DNA of 64,000 nt, taken from assembly GCA_001599355.1 (NCBI GenBank), contig BCGQ01000011.1, forward strand, positions 62,001-126,000. The letters run 5' to 3'. The position numbers and the translations under genes are program-made. Numbering within the stretch: the stretch's first letter is position 1; each line of letters starts with the position of its first letter. Shown one piece after another: positions 38,019-46,013 of this stretch. The notes below the pieces were generated by a model that worked only from the letters and a program-made list of their open reading frames with translations, was not told where the DNA came from and searched no databases. The DNA comes from Nakazawaea peltata (lineage: Eukaryota; Ascomycota; Pichiomycetes; Alaninales; Pachysolenaceae).

Positions 38019-39353
38019 ATGCCCGTCTACACAGTGTCACACGTCGACAACATCAGAATATGTGTCGTCATGGTAGGTTTGCCCCTGAGAGGCAAATCCT
38101 TGATGTCCCAAAAAATCGTCAGATACCTCTCATGGCTTTCTATTAAGCTGAAGAACTTCAACGTTGGATCTTACCGCCGTAAGCAACTGTCGCATCCTAC
38201 TCTGGATTTCTTCGATTATCATAATGAGCAAGGGTTGAAGAAGCGGAATCAACTGCTTGAAGAAGCCGTTCATGATATGTTGAGTTGGTTCGAAAGTGAA
38301 AACGGTATCGTTGGGATTTTAGACCTGACCAATTCCACTAGGGATCGTCGTGCAAAGATCTTGGAAATCTTGAGAGAACATAAGATTGAACCGATGTTCT
38401 TGGAGTCCTTCTGTGAGAACCAAGAGATCATCATGCGTAATATCATGGATGTTAAGACCACTTCCCCGGATTATGAGGGACTGAGTCCAGAGTTTGCAGT
38501 GTCTGATTTCTTGAAAAGAATCGCCAAATATGAAGAAGTTTATCAACCACTTAGCATGGAACACGATCAAGATCTTACATTCGTCAAGTTGATCGATGTC
38601 AATTCCCAGATCATCATCAACAAAATTCAAACTTATCTCGAAAGTAGAATTGTATATTTTGTCATGAATTTACATATCAAACCTAGATCAGTATGGTTAT
38701 CAAGACATGGAGAGTCTTTATATAATTTGGAAGGTAAAATTGGGGGAGATTCCGATTTATCTGAACGTGGATTCAAATATCTGCAGAAATTACCAGAATT
38801 GGTTTCGAATTATATCCCAGATTCCGAGAAATTGGAAGTTTGGACCTCTACCTTGAAAAGAACTCAACAAACTCTGCAACATTTGCCATATCCAAAGAAA
38901 TCTTGGAAGCTGCTAGATGAATTGGACGCCGGAATGTGTGATGGTATGACTTATGAAGAGATCGAGACCCAATATCCTGAAGACTTCAAGCTGCGTGATG
39001 AAGATAAATTCGAGTACAGATACCGTGGAGGAGAATCTTACAGAGATGTCATTATCAGATTAGAACCTATCATTATGGAGTTGGAAAACCAAGAGAATAT
39101 CTTGATTATCACTCATCAACTGGTGTTACGTTGTCTTTATCTGTATTTCATGGGAGTTCCGCAAGAAGAGAGTCCATGGATGAAGATTCCATTGCACACT
39201 TTGATTCGGTTAGATCCGAGACTGTTCAGAACCATTGTGACCAAAATCAAAGCTGACATTCCCCTGGTAAGTACTTATAAAGAGAAGGGAACCGCCAAAC
39301 TTGGAGAAGGTGATGTTATGAAGAATAATATCATTGGAGATGTCACATTATGA
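38019..39353 (+). CDS. FBP26: Fructose-2,6-bisphosphatase / PFK-2 family enzyme
   Basis: A 444-residue PFKFB-family protein controlling fructose-2,6-bisphosphate. The ATG at 38019 is used; the frame upstream opens with GTG. The N-terminal kinase-like domain has Walker A GLPARGKS (20-27), the AK-FNVG-YRR segment and DATNSTRDRR. The C-terminal histidine phosphatase domain has SRHGES (His230), DELDAGMCDGMTYEE, RYRGGESYRDV, ITHQAVLRCLYAYFMGVPQEESPW and IPAVSTYKEKG. The phosphatase His is intact, so it is Fbp26-like; kinase activity cannot be judged. This gene gives the best evidence on the code: CTG codons 23, 44, 103, 298, 325, 368, 375, 402 and 416 all fall at alanines of the family. It converges with PEX19, 23 bp between stops. 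Confidence 0.95.
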   Translation: MPVYTVSHVDNIRICVVMVGLPLRGKSLMSQKIVRYLSWLSIKLKNFNVGSYRRKQLSHPTLDFFDYHNEQGLKKRNQLLEEAVHDMLSWFESENGIVGILDLTNSTRDRRAKILEILREHKIEPMFLESFCENQEIIMRNIMDVKTTSPDYEGLSPEFAVSDFLKRIAKYEEVYQPLSMEHDQDLTFVKLIDVNSQIIINKIQTYLESRIVYFVMNLHIKPRSVWLSRHGESLYNLEGKIGGDSDLSERGFKYLQKLPELVSNYIPDSEKLEVWTSTLKRTQQTLQHLPYPKKSWKLLDELDAGMCDGMTYEEIETQYPEDFKLRDEDKFEYRYRGGESYRDVIIRLEPIIMELENQENILIITHQLVLRCLYLYFMGVPQEESPWMKIPLHTLIRLDPRLFRTIVTKIKADIPLVSTYKEKGTAKLGEGDVMKNNIIGDVTL

Positions 39354-39376
39354 GACCATTTATTTCACTATTTAGA

Positions 39377-40273
39377 TCATTGTTGCAGACAGGTGTCCTC
39401 AAGTTGTTTCTCAATATCCAGTTCATTTGAAGAACCTTGAGGGGTTGGACCGCCCCCAAATATCCCCATTTGGCCTAAATCAGAATCCATAACTTGCTCA
39501 GGAGGAGTACCTAAATCTTGAAGTTGTTCAAGACGTTCATTTATGTACAAAGAATCGGTTTTATCGTCGTAATCAGCACTCTCGAACTTCAAGACGATCT
39601 CCTCGATCACCTTGTATTGTTTTTCATAATTTTCATACTGCTTGGCCTCGACTTTAGGAGGGGCATTTTCAGGTAACCATTTTTTGAATTTTGTATGTAC
39701 ATCTTTTAATGGTTCATACAATACATTTTTCGAAGTTAATTGAGATAACATCTCTTGTAGTACTCCTCCAAATCCTCCGTCTCCATCTCCATCGAGATCT
39801 CCAAGATCTAAATCTCCCATTTGACTCAATAACAGACTGAGAGGGTCTTGATTTTCCAGCAGTTTTTGTTCTTCTTTAAGTTGTTTATCGACGTCATCAC
39901 CTGAAGTTTTCAATCTGTTGATAGTATCAGTTACGATATCTTCGAAATTTGTAGGTCCAGAAGTGGATGTAGTAGGTTTTGTCAGGTCTTTCTGAAGTTC
40001 TTCTTTCTGAAGCTCTTTAACGAAATCACCTAATTGAGCAGCTAACAGTGGATCCTTCTCACGCATTTCTTTCAACATAGCATCTAATTCAGAACTAGTA
40101 GGGTCATCAGAGTTGATTTCATTGTCCGTGGTTGGTTGGGAGGTTCCGATTTGCTCCTTCTTCTCGCCTTCTTGAGGCTTCACTTTATTAGCTTCTTCAT
40201 TTAAGAGATCATCTCCTAATTCATCTAACAAACTGTCTAAGTCGTCTAAATCATCAATTTCGTTGTCGGACAT
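39377..40273 (-). CDS. PEX19: Peroxisomal membrane protein chaperone Pex19
   Basis: A 298-residue acidic protein starting at the ATG at 40273 (MSDNEIDDLDDLDSLLDELG, the Pex3-binding N-terminus). The C-terminal domain (about 150-280) binds membrane-protein targeting signals; LLSQMGDLD, FGGVLQEMLSQLTSKNVLYEPLK and PPEQVMDSDLGQMGIFGGG fit the Pex19 fold. It ends in a CaaX box. The codons are TGT CTG CAA CAA, so the motif reads CAQQ in the Ala code and CLQQ in the standard code. Farnesylation of that Cys is the family expectation. It imports peroxisomal membrane proteins together with Pex3. Confidence 0.93.
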   Translation of the reverse strand: MSDNEIDDLDDLDSLLDELGDDLLNEEANKVKPQEGEKKEQIGTSQPTTDNEINSDDPTSSELDAMLKEMREKDPLLAAQLGDFVKELQKEELQKDLTKPTTSTSGPTNFEDIVTDTINRLKTSGDDVDKQLKEEQKLLENQDPLSLLLSQMGDLDLGDLDGDGDGGFGGVLQEMLSQLTSKNVLYEPLKDVHTKFKKWLPENAPPKVEAKQYENYEKQYKVIEEIVLKFESADYDDKTDSLYINERLEQLQDLGTPPEQVMDSDLGQMGIFGGGPTPQGSSNELDIEKQLEDTCLQQ

Positions 40274-40699
40274 GTTGGTAGCAGTACAGAAACTCAATCG
40301 AAAGTTTGGCTTGGTCCTGTGGTTGATCTGTATCTTTGTGGTTAGTCAATTGCTTTTGTGCGTCCCACCGTTTAGGCGGAAACTTTCCACCGAAAGAGTT
40401 GGAATGGGCAGAGAATGAGCGGAGAGCTGGCGGGGACAGAGCAGAGCCAGCGAGCGCACAGCACAGCTCACAGAGCCCAGCGCACAGCTGCCCAGCGCAC
40501 CGTCGACGTTTTCTCAGCATGTGATATTACCCAACAAGGAAATTCTCAATATTACCTACATAGGAATTTATAACTATTCGTCGTTTGCTCACGCCCATCT
40601 CTCCCACTCCTAGGCGGAGATCTCGAAGAAAACAAAATCAACCAGAGAGTTCAAAGCGGTGTCGATAAGGGGCGTTGATAAGGGCGTTGATATTAGAAG
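40274..40699. other. Divergent intergenic region PEX19 / UBC9
   Basis: A 426-bp shared promoter region with a GC-rich stretch of CACAGC/CAGCGC-type words (about 40430-40515). No gene was seen. Confidence 0.55.
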
Positions 40700-41466
40700 A
40701 TGTCTAGTCTTTGTAAGAGTCGTTTACAAGAAGAGAGGTAAGTGAAAGTGGATGGATTAAGAGATTGTTGGGAAGAGAACAATGGTTGGATGAGTAGCTT
40801 TGGTGTAACGGTTGGCAGGCAGCTCGGGAAGACCTTGGAATGGCAGCTCGGACACCTCCCTAACAGGTATCAAAGAGATAGGTCAGTTAGTAGGTATTTG
40901 ACACTCGGCGCAATCAAATGGATCCGAAGATGTTCTCAAACGCCTTTCGTTCTCTAACCTTCAACCTCTCCCTATAAACAGTTACTAACATTCCTAGAAA
41001 ACAATGGAGAAAAGATCATCCATTCGCATTCTATGCTAAACCTAATAAGGGTGCAGATGGATCTTTAGATTTACAAGTATGGACAGCGGGTATCCCTGGT
41101 AAACCAAGTACTATTTGGGGTGATCTGGTATATCCTGTCACTATCACTTTCCCAGATGATTATCCTTCTAAACCACCAAAGGTACGTTTCCCTAAGGGAT
41201 TCTACCATCCAAATGTTTACCCATCAGGAACTGTATGTTTATCTATTTTGAATGAGGAGGAAGATTGGAGACCTGCTATCACATTGAAACAGATTGTTTT
41301 AGGTGTACAAGAGTTATTAGATTCTCCGAATCCTGATTCTCCAGCTCAAGAACCAGCTTGGAGAGCTTTCAGTAAGAATAAGGTAGAGTACGAGAAGAAG
41401 ATCAAGGAACAAGCTATTAGATATGGAGCAACACCTGCTGGAGCTACACCTCCACCTGCTTCGTGA
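40700..41466 (+). CDS. UBC9: SUMO-conjugating enzyme Ubc9 (one intron)
   Basis: Exon 1 is 40700-40737 and exon 2 is 40998-41466, giving 168 residues. The joined start [20 protein letters not shown] matches yeast Ubc9, and the intron sits after codon 12 plus two bases, in a split Arg codon. Cys93 in [20 protein letters not shown] is the SUMO thioester site. Blocks [20 protein letters not shown] and [20 protein letters not shown] are diagnostic. Codon 56 is CTG and aligns with a Gly in S. cerevisiae, so Ala fits better than Leu. The C-terminus has an extra Ala/Pro tail ([13 protein letters not shown]) beyond the S. cerevisiae end. Confidence 0.96.
40738..40997 (+). other. UBC9 intron
   Basis: A 260-nt intron with donor GTAAGT, branch point TACTAAC at 40983-40989 and acceptor TAG at 40995-40997. 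S. cerevisiae UBC9 also has an intron near its start. Confidence 0.92.
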
Positions 41467-41569
41467 TCACGTGACCCATCCCCAAATTGCGAGCTTTTAC
41501 ACTACCTTTTTAATGATCACGTGATTAATACCGTTGGCTTGTCTTTGTTTTAACGATTTGATCACGTGA
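41464..41569. promoter_or_regulatory. Three identical E-box palindromes between convergent genes
   Basis: TGATCACGTGA occurs at 41464-41474 (overlapping the UBC9 stop codon), 41514-41524 and 41559-41569, at steps of 50 and 45 bp. TCACGTGA is the Cbf1-type E-box core, also part of yeast centromere element CDEI. The region is a 3'-to-3' spacer between UBC9 and SYO1, where promoter sites are not expected. Confidence 0.65.
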
Positions 41570-41607
41570 CCTGTAACTACTAATCATGCTAAATAGAATT
41601 CAAAACA

Positions 41608-43476
41608 TTAATTCCTTTCATGCCTTTTGTATGCTATAAACTTGCCCAAAGTTGCAAATACCTCTTGCAGTTTAGATTTCAACTCAGGGTCTTTCTTTTT
41701 ATCTACATCTCTGAAGATTGGTTTATAATGTTGAGATATTTGGTTCAATTTGGCCAAATAGTTCTGTTCCACAAAGACTGGTTCGTCATAATCGAACAGT
41801 TTGTCGTTGAAAATCTCAAAGATTGCCAGTGTACATTCTACAGCGTATATCTGATAGATATAGTTCTGACGGAGCAACTTAGCAGTGTCTGTAGTAGCTG
41901 GAACCGATAACAGTTCAATGCAAGATTGGATAGAATTCAAAAGATGGTCTCCGATGGCTTGAGTAATCTCAGGTTGAGATTGAATCAGAGCTATAACACT
42001 CAAGAATCCGACTAATTGAATATAATAATTCTTTATCAAATCGATATCACCATTCTCCAGCATTTTGTCAGCAGCAGTATTTGAGGTGCTCAAGATGAGT
42101 TGTAATTGATCTAATTGGATGGCCGAAAGTAATGTTTGGCCTAAACATCTCAGAGTGACACCAAGTAACCTAAGATAATCGACAGTCAACTCGAAATTAC
42201 CTTCAGAGCCAACTCTAAGGAATTGGTCAAAGTTGATTTCCCAGATTTTACATAAACTGTCAAACCATTCAACTGGTCTTTCTTCCAAATCGAAGAAAAG
42301 CCATACCAAATTACTCAAACAGATCAAAGACTTGCTTAAGAAGGACTCGTCATTGTAAGAGATGATTTGTAATAACATAGGGGTCAATACTTTGATATAA
42401 AATTGAATTAACTCCCCATTGACTAACGGAGTCATGGCATTGTACTCTACGAAAGTAGCCACGAGATCTAAAGCAACGTCACAACTCTCGAGGTCATTTC
42501 TGGCTTCTAATTTCAACTTGGTCTGCTCTTTAATGTTATCTGTGTTTTCGTCCTCTTTCTTCAGAACCAGTAATGCATTTGAGATATCAATGGCCCCAAT
42601 GATGGAACAAATTGATTGTAAAGATTCATAGACGAACAGATCATTATCGAGCGAAGATGAAGATGAAGATGCAGAAACTTCTGGGAAATGGAACTTCAAC
42701 AGCTCAATATACACCTTAGATAAATTGTTATTACGAGTATCCAAAGTAGTTAACAATGATAATGGGATCTGTTTGGAGATATGAACTACGAATTCACTAG
42801 ATTGGTTGGAAAATTGGTAGATAAAGTCCAAAATAGTGTTCAATAAGCTGGAAGAAATCTTGAATTTCTTCTCATCTAAGACCAATTTCAAGATATCAAT
42901 GGTCAAGCTAACAATAAATTCTAATTTTGGACTTAATTCATCGAATATACCTTGATCTGAGATCAATAATCCAGTGGTTAAGCCAATTAAGTTCTCTGTA
43001 TAATCGAACAATTCTCTTTTGAGTTCTGAGGTGAGTTTAGTAGGATCTTCAACTAAAAGACGGAAGAGATCTCTAACTTTAGACACTCCCAGTTCAATAG
43101 TGACCAAAATCTTGGATCTGATCAAAAATCTACTCAAATCATAACCCTCTTCAAGTACTAAATTTCTCAATAACCCAAAACTTTGTACTACAATCTCTTG
43201 GTTCAGGTCAGTCAAACATTGTTCTAAGATGATATTGACCAACTTCTCCTTCATCATCTGCTTTCTAACTTGAGGATTCTCACATAAAGTGGCAATTGCT
43301 CCAATAGCCATGGATCTATCATCAGCAGACCCTGAAGATAATTTCTGAATCAATGGGATGACTTGGTCAGGTTTCAGGGCCAGTTGCAGAGGATTGGTGG
43401 CTCCATTACGTTGTGTCAACTGTTGTTGCTGTCTTCTGATCCTGGAACTTCTAGAATGTTTCTTTAATTTCCCCAT
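41608..43476 (-). CDS. SYO1: Symportin Syo1 (5S RNP ribosomal protein import)
   Basis: A 622-residue ARM/HEAT-repeat protein starting MGKLKKHSRSSRIRRQQQQL at the ATG at 43476; the open frame before it begins only with GTG. The basic N-terminus resembles the nuclear-import region of Syo1. The first repeats (AIGAIATLCENPQVRKQMMKE, QSFGLLRNLVLEEGYD) match the fungal family closely, and helical repeats continue to the C-terminus. Syo1 carries Rpl5 and Rpl11 to the nucleus with Kap104 for 5S RNP assembly. An RRPE lies 90 bp upstream and PAC cores farther upstream, fitting a ribosome-biogenesis gene. Confidence 0.85.
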   Translation of the reverse strand: MGKLKKHSRSSRIRRQQQQLTQRNGATNPLQLALKPDQVIPLIQKLSSGSADDRSMAIGAIATLCENPQVRKQMMKEKLVNIILEQCLTDLNQEIVVQSFGLLRNLVLEEGYDLSRFLIRSKILVTIELGVSKVRDLFRLLVEDPTKLTSELKRELFDYTENLIGLTTGLLISDQGIFDELSPKLEFIVSLTIDILKLVLDEKKFKISSSLLNTILDFIYQFSNQSSEFVVHISKQIPLSLLTTLDTRNNNLSKVYIELLKFHFPEVSASSSSSSLDNDLFVYESLQSICSIIGAIDISNALLVLKKEDENTDNIKEQTKLKLEARNDLESCDVALDLVATFVEYNAMTPLVNGELIQFYIKVLTPMLLQIISYNDESFLSKSLICLSNLVWLFFDLEERPVEWFDSLCKIWEINFDQFLRVGSEGNFELTVDYLRLLGVTLRCLGQTLLSAIQLDQLQLILSTSNTAADKMLENGDIDLIKNYYIQLVGFLSVIALIQSQPEITQAIGDHLLNSIQSCIELLSVPATTDTAKLLRQNYIYQIYAVECTLAIFEIFNDKLFDYDEPVFVEQNYLAKLNQISQHYKPIFRDVDKKKDPELKSKLQEVFATLGKFIAYKRHERN

Positions 43477-43565
43477 CTTCACCCAAATATACTCTCTCGA
43501 TGTCTGTCGATGCCTTCTCTTCAACCTGATAAAAAGTAGAAAATAAAAATAAAATTTTTTTAGGG

Positions 43566-43577
43566 TGAAAAATTTTT
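43566..43577 (-). promoter_or_regulatory. RRPE of SYO1
   Basis: TGAAAAATTTTT 90 bp upstream of the SYO1 ATG, a match to the ribosomal RNA processing element (nearly palindromic, so orientation is nominal). Confidence 0.7.
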
Positions 43578-43617
43578 GCACGAATCGGGTAATTTGGTTG
43601 GATATGCACTACCTTCT

Positions 43618-44532
43618 TCAGATTTGAAGGAGGAAAAGTTTAGCGCCCGCGATGAGGATGAGATACGAAGAGGTGAGTTGACCGGTGGTGAAGTGAAGTT
43701 TGGGGAAGGAGGATGGGAGTTGGTGTGGATAAGTGGAGTTTTGAAATTGGATGATGTTGGATGTCAGGATGTAATGAGCGTAATTGGTGGTGGTAAATGA
43801 GGGTGGAATGTATAAATGATGGTCTATAATGATCTCCCCTGTTCCCCCTATTATATCTTTAATTGAGATGCTTGGTGTATATGATTTGTAAAGAGTGAAT
43901 GAATTTGTCTTTAAATTGTAGAATTGCGAGCGATTGCGTTTATCGAGGAGAATCAAATTGGAAGGATCGGAATGAGAAAACTTTGCCAATTGGAACTGAT
44001 TATTAGGGGCTGTAGTTATTGGGTGGATCTCATGTTGCAATTGGAAGGATTCGAGATTCCAGATCTCGACAATTGAGGGACTGTGGAGTACCGCCAAGTT
44101 ATCCCCGTACACAGCTATATTGGAGATATCAGAGTGAGATTTAAGTGGTAAAGTGGACACCACAACACTTGCCGCCGTCAGCTCCTCGGGCAAATGGGTA
44201 GTATAATTGATCACATACACAGTGTTGTCCATACTTAAGGCGATGAGATATTTCAGTGACATTTTAACTTCAACTATAGGTACATGAGGGCATATTTGAG
44301 CGTATTGATGAGCAACTTTGAAGATATAGTCTCTTTGAAGAGGCTTGGCTGCTGACATGACAACTTTAGCGCTCGAGTGCACTCTGCTCCAGATCACCAA
44401 TCCTGAATCGGTTCCAAATACAATGTTATTCTCATCGTGTACACATACACAATTCGGTACAAAGCCGAGGCTGTATTCGAGAACGGTCTGCGAGACGGGT
44501 CTGCCGATCTTTAACAACAATGATTCTGACAT
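43618..44532 (-). CDS. WD/beta-propeller-like protein, unknown function
   Basis: A 304-residue protein with repeating beta-rich segments: NCVCVHDENNIVFGTDSGLVIWS, YLIALSMDNTVYVINY, ISNIAVYGDNLAVLHSPSIVEIWNLES and LILLDKRNRSQFYNLKTNSFTLYK. These look like WD40 blades, so a small beta-propeller is likely. I do not recognise the orthologue. Its 186-bp divergent promoter contains GAAAAATTTT at 44638-44647, an RRPE-like word, which weakly hints at co-expression with ribosome biogenesis genes. Its stop lies 141 bp upstream of the SYO1 start codon, so its coding end overlaps the SYO1 promoter. Confidence 0.65.
   Translation of the reverse strand: MSESLLLKIGRPVSQTVLEYSLGFVPNCVCVHDENNIVFGTDSGLVIWSRVHSSAKVVMSAAKPLQRDYIFKVAHQYAQICPHVPIVEVKMSLKYLIALSMDNTVYVINYTTHLPEELTAASVVVSTLPLKSHSDISNIAVYGDNLAVLHSPSIVEIWNLESFQLQHEIHPITTAPNNQFQLAKFSHSDPSNLILLDKRNRSQFYNLKTNSFTLYKSYTPSISIKDIIGGTGEIIIDHHLYIPPSFTTTNYAHYILTSNIIQFQNSTYPHQLPSSFPKLHFTTGQLTSSYLILIAGAKLFLLQI
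43649..43662 (+). promoter_or_regulatory. PAC core elements upstream of SYO1
   Basis: GCGATGAG at 43649-43656 followed directly by GATGAG at 43657-43662. They lie 173-186 bp upstream of SYO1 and inside the 3' coding end of the neighbouring gene. Confidence 0.5.
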
Positions 44533-44637
44533 CTTTAATACAGACTATTAATAGCCTCTTTACTCTTCTGTCTTTGTGAAGCTTTCTCGAACCTCCCTCG
44601 AGACTTCCCCTGTTATTTTTAGTAAAACGAGAGCAGA

Positions 44638-44647
44638 GAAAAATTTT
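44638..44647. promoter_or_regulatory. RRPE-like word in a divergent promoter
   Basis: GAAAAATTTT between the WD-like gene and the three-exon gene. No PAC core accompanies it, so support is weak. Confidence 0.35.
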
Positions 44648-44718
44648 GGGCAATTTGATCGAGAAGAGGTTTCGAAGAGATAGATTGAGGAGGTGTAAAG
44701 GCACAAGACTAGGACAAA

Positions 44719-45080
44719 ATGGCGATCAGAGGACACCAACTGTTTACTATACTGATGATTATGGGAATCGGAGTGTATACAGGTAAGTTTTGGGACTGGA
44801 AAAGGATGTGTGGTGACTATATACTAACATAGATATTAAGGAGTACGCTTTTTTGAGCCAATAGTGATGTGAGTTACAAAGAGATGATAGTGATGAGAAG
44901 GATATTTACTAACCGAATGATTAAAGTGAGCAATTAAAGAAGGACGGAAATCTCAGAAGCGATATTGAGATCCCGCAGTACGACTCGGAAGGCAATGCTA
45001 TTGTTGACTTGAAGCTGGATGACCAGTTGCAGGCCAAGATGGCCGAGCTTCAACAACCTCAGACTCCGGAAAACAAATAG
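44719..45080 (+). CDS. 81-residue single-pass membrane protein, three exons
   Basis: Exons are 44719-44782, 44841-44868 and 44927-45080. The joined protein starts MAIRGHQLFTILMIMGIGVY and continues TGVRFFEPIVIEQLKKDGN, then LRSDIEIPQYDSEGNAIVD, ending PQTPENK. It has one N-terminal membrane helix (about 8-25) and a charged tail. Both introns have good donors (GTAAGT, GTGAGT), TACTAAC branch points and AG acceptors, and both restore the frame, so the gene is well supported although each exon is short. The short basic head before the helix suggests a mitochondrial or ER membrane protein. I do not recognise the family. Confidence 0.8.
44783..44840 (+). other. Intron 1 of the 81-residue protein gene
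   Basis: 58 nt, donor GTAAGT, branch TACTAAC at 44822-44828, acceptor TTAAG. A nearer AG at 44831-44832 is too close to the branch point and would break the frame. Confidence 0.8.
44869..44926 (+). other. Intron 2 of the 81-residue protein gene
   Basis: 58 nt, donor GTGAGT, branch TACTAAC at 44907-44913, acceptor AAAG. It follows an exon of only 28 nt. Confidence 0.8.
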
Positions 45081-46013
45081 GTGTCAACTTCAGTTTGACA
45101 CTCTAATTAAGATTGTATATAGTTGCAAGCTTAGGCTACGAGAATCCCAAAATGGATATCGTAGCCTCAAAGCTAGAAAAAAATAGCCTAATTTTGGACA
45201 CCCCCACTAAATATTTGATCCTTATTGACCCCACTTGACGTGCTCCTGTAAGTCCCTTGCTGCTGCAGTTATAATACAGTTGCAGTTTATTTTTATACTA
45301 CAGATTAGGTGTGCGGCCTCCGTTTGGATGTGACGTCTCCTCCATCTCTTCTCCGTACTCCCGCGCCTTAAAAGGTGGTCGCAATCCATTAAATTCAAGG
45401 GACCCACCTTATCTCATTGCGGGTGCCAGTCTTCCAAAACCAGGATCTTCCGACTCACAGCATCGCATATCTTGCGTCTGTGCCCCTCAAAGCACTTCAT
45501 TAAGCAGTACAGCCTATTTTCATAATTCTCTCAAACCTTAATTCAGGCTATATTCTCCAAGTCTGGATGTTTTTTGCTCTTCACCAGAATAGTGGGGTTA
45601 CTCCTTGACGTTCAAGCTTATCTCCGTAGTACCATCTCCACTCTCATCTCTCCTCTTTACCCCAGGCCTGACCCCTTTTACCCCAGATTTTAACCTTTAT
45701 TCCTCCTTAAAGCAATACTAAAAAATACAAAACGCATGATGACGTAACGCGTGATCTTGGCAGAGACTCTTTTCGTTTTGAAGGTGTATTCGTTGGTGGG
45801 GGGTTAGTCCTTGTTGACTTAGTGTGAGCTGCATTTGGGTTTATTGTGAGAGAGAATAGGACTAAACAAAGAACGGGGTCGACGAGGGGCATGACATGAC
45901 TCGGCATGACTCTTGTTTCGCTACCCGATCCTATATAAGAGGGATGAGATCTCTTTTTCACCTTCATCTTCAATGTAGAACCACTAATCTGTTATTGGAT
46001 AATATTATAAACA
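45081..46013. other. Intergenic region before the sugar porter
   Basis: 933 bp with C/T-rich stretches (45640-45710) and a TATA box at 45932. The short plus-strand frame at 45311-45541 has no protein character. No gene was seen. Confidence 0.6.
45932..45939 (+). promoter_or_regulatory. TATA box of the MFS sugar porter
   Basis: TATATAAG lies 74 bp before the ATG at 46014. Confidence 0.6.

Noticed and set aside
41464-41569. Reading the triple E-box as a point centromere
   Set aside because: No CDEIII-like element or AT-rich CDEII-sized core follows any copy.
43477-43581. 35-codon extension of SYO1
   Set aside because: It begins with GTG and overlaps the RRPE; MGKLKK at 43476 matches the family start.
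45311-45541. 76-codon plus-strand frame before the sugar porter
   Set aside because: The composition is that of intergenic DNA and it lacks any recognisable domain.
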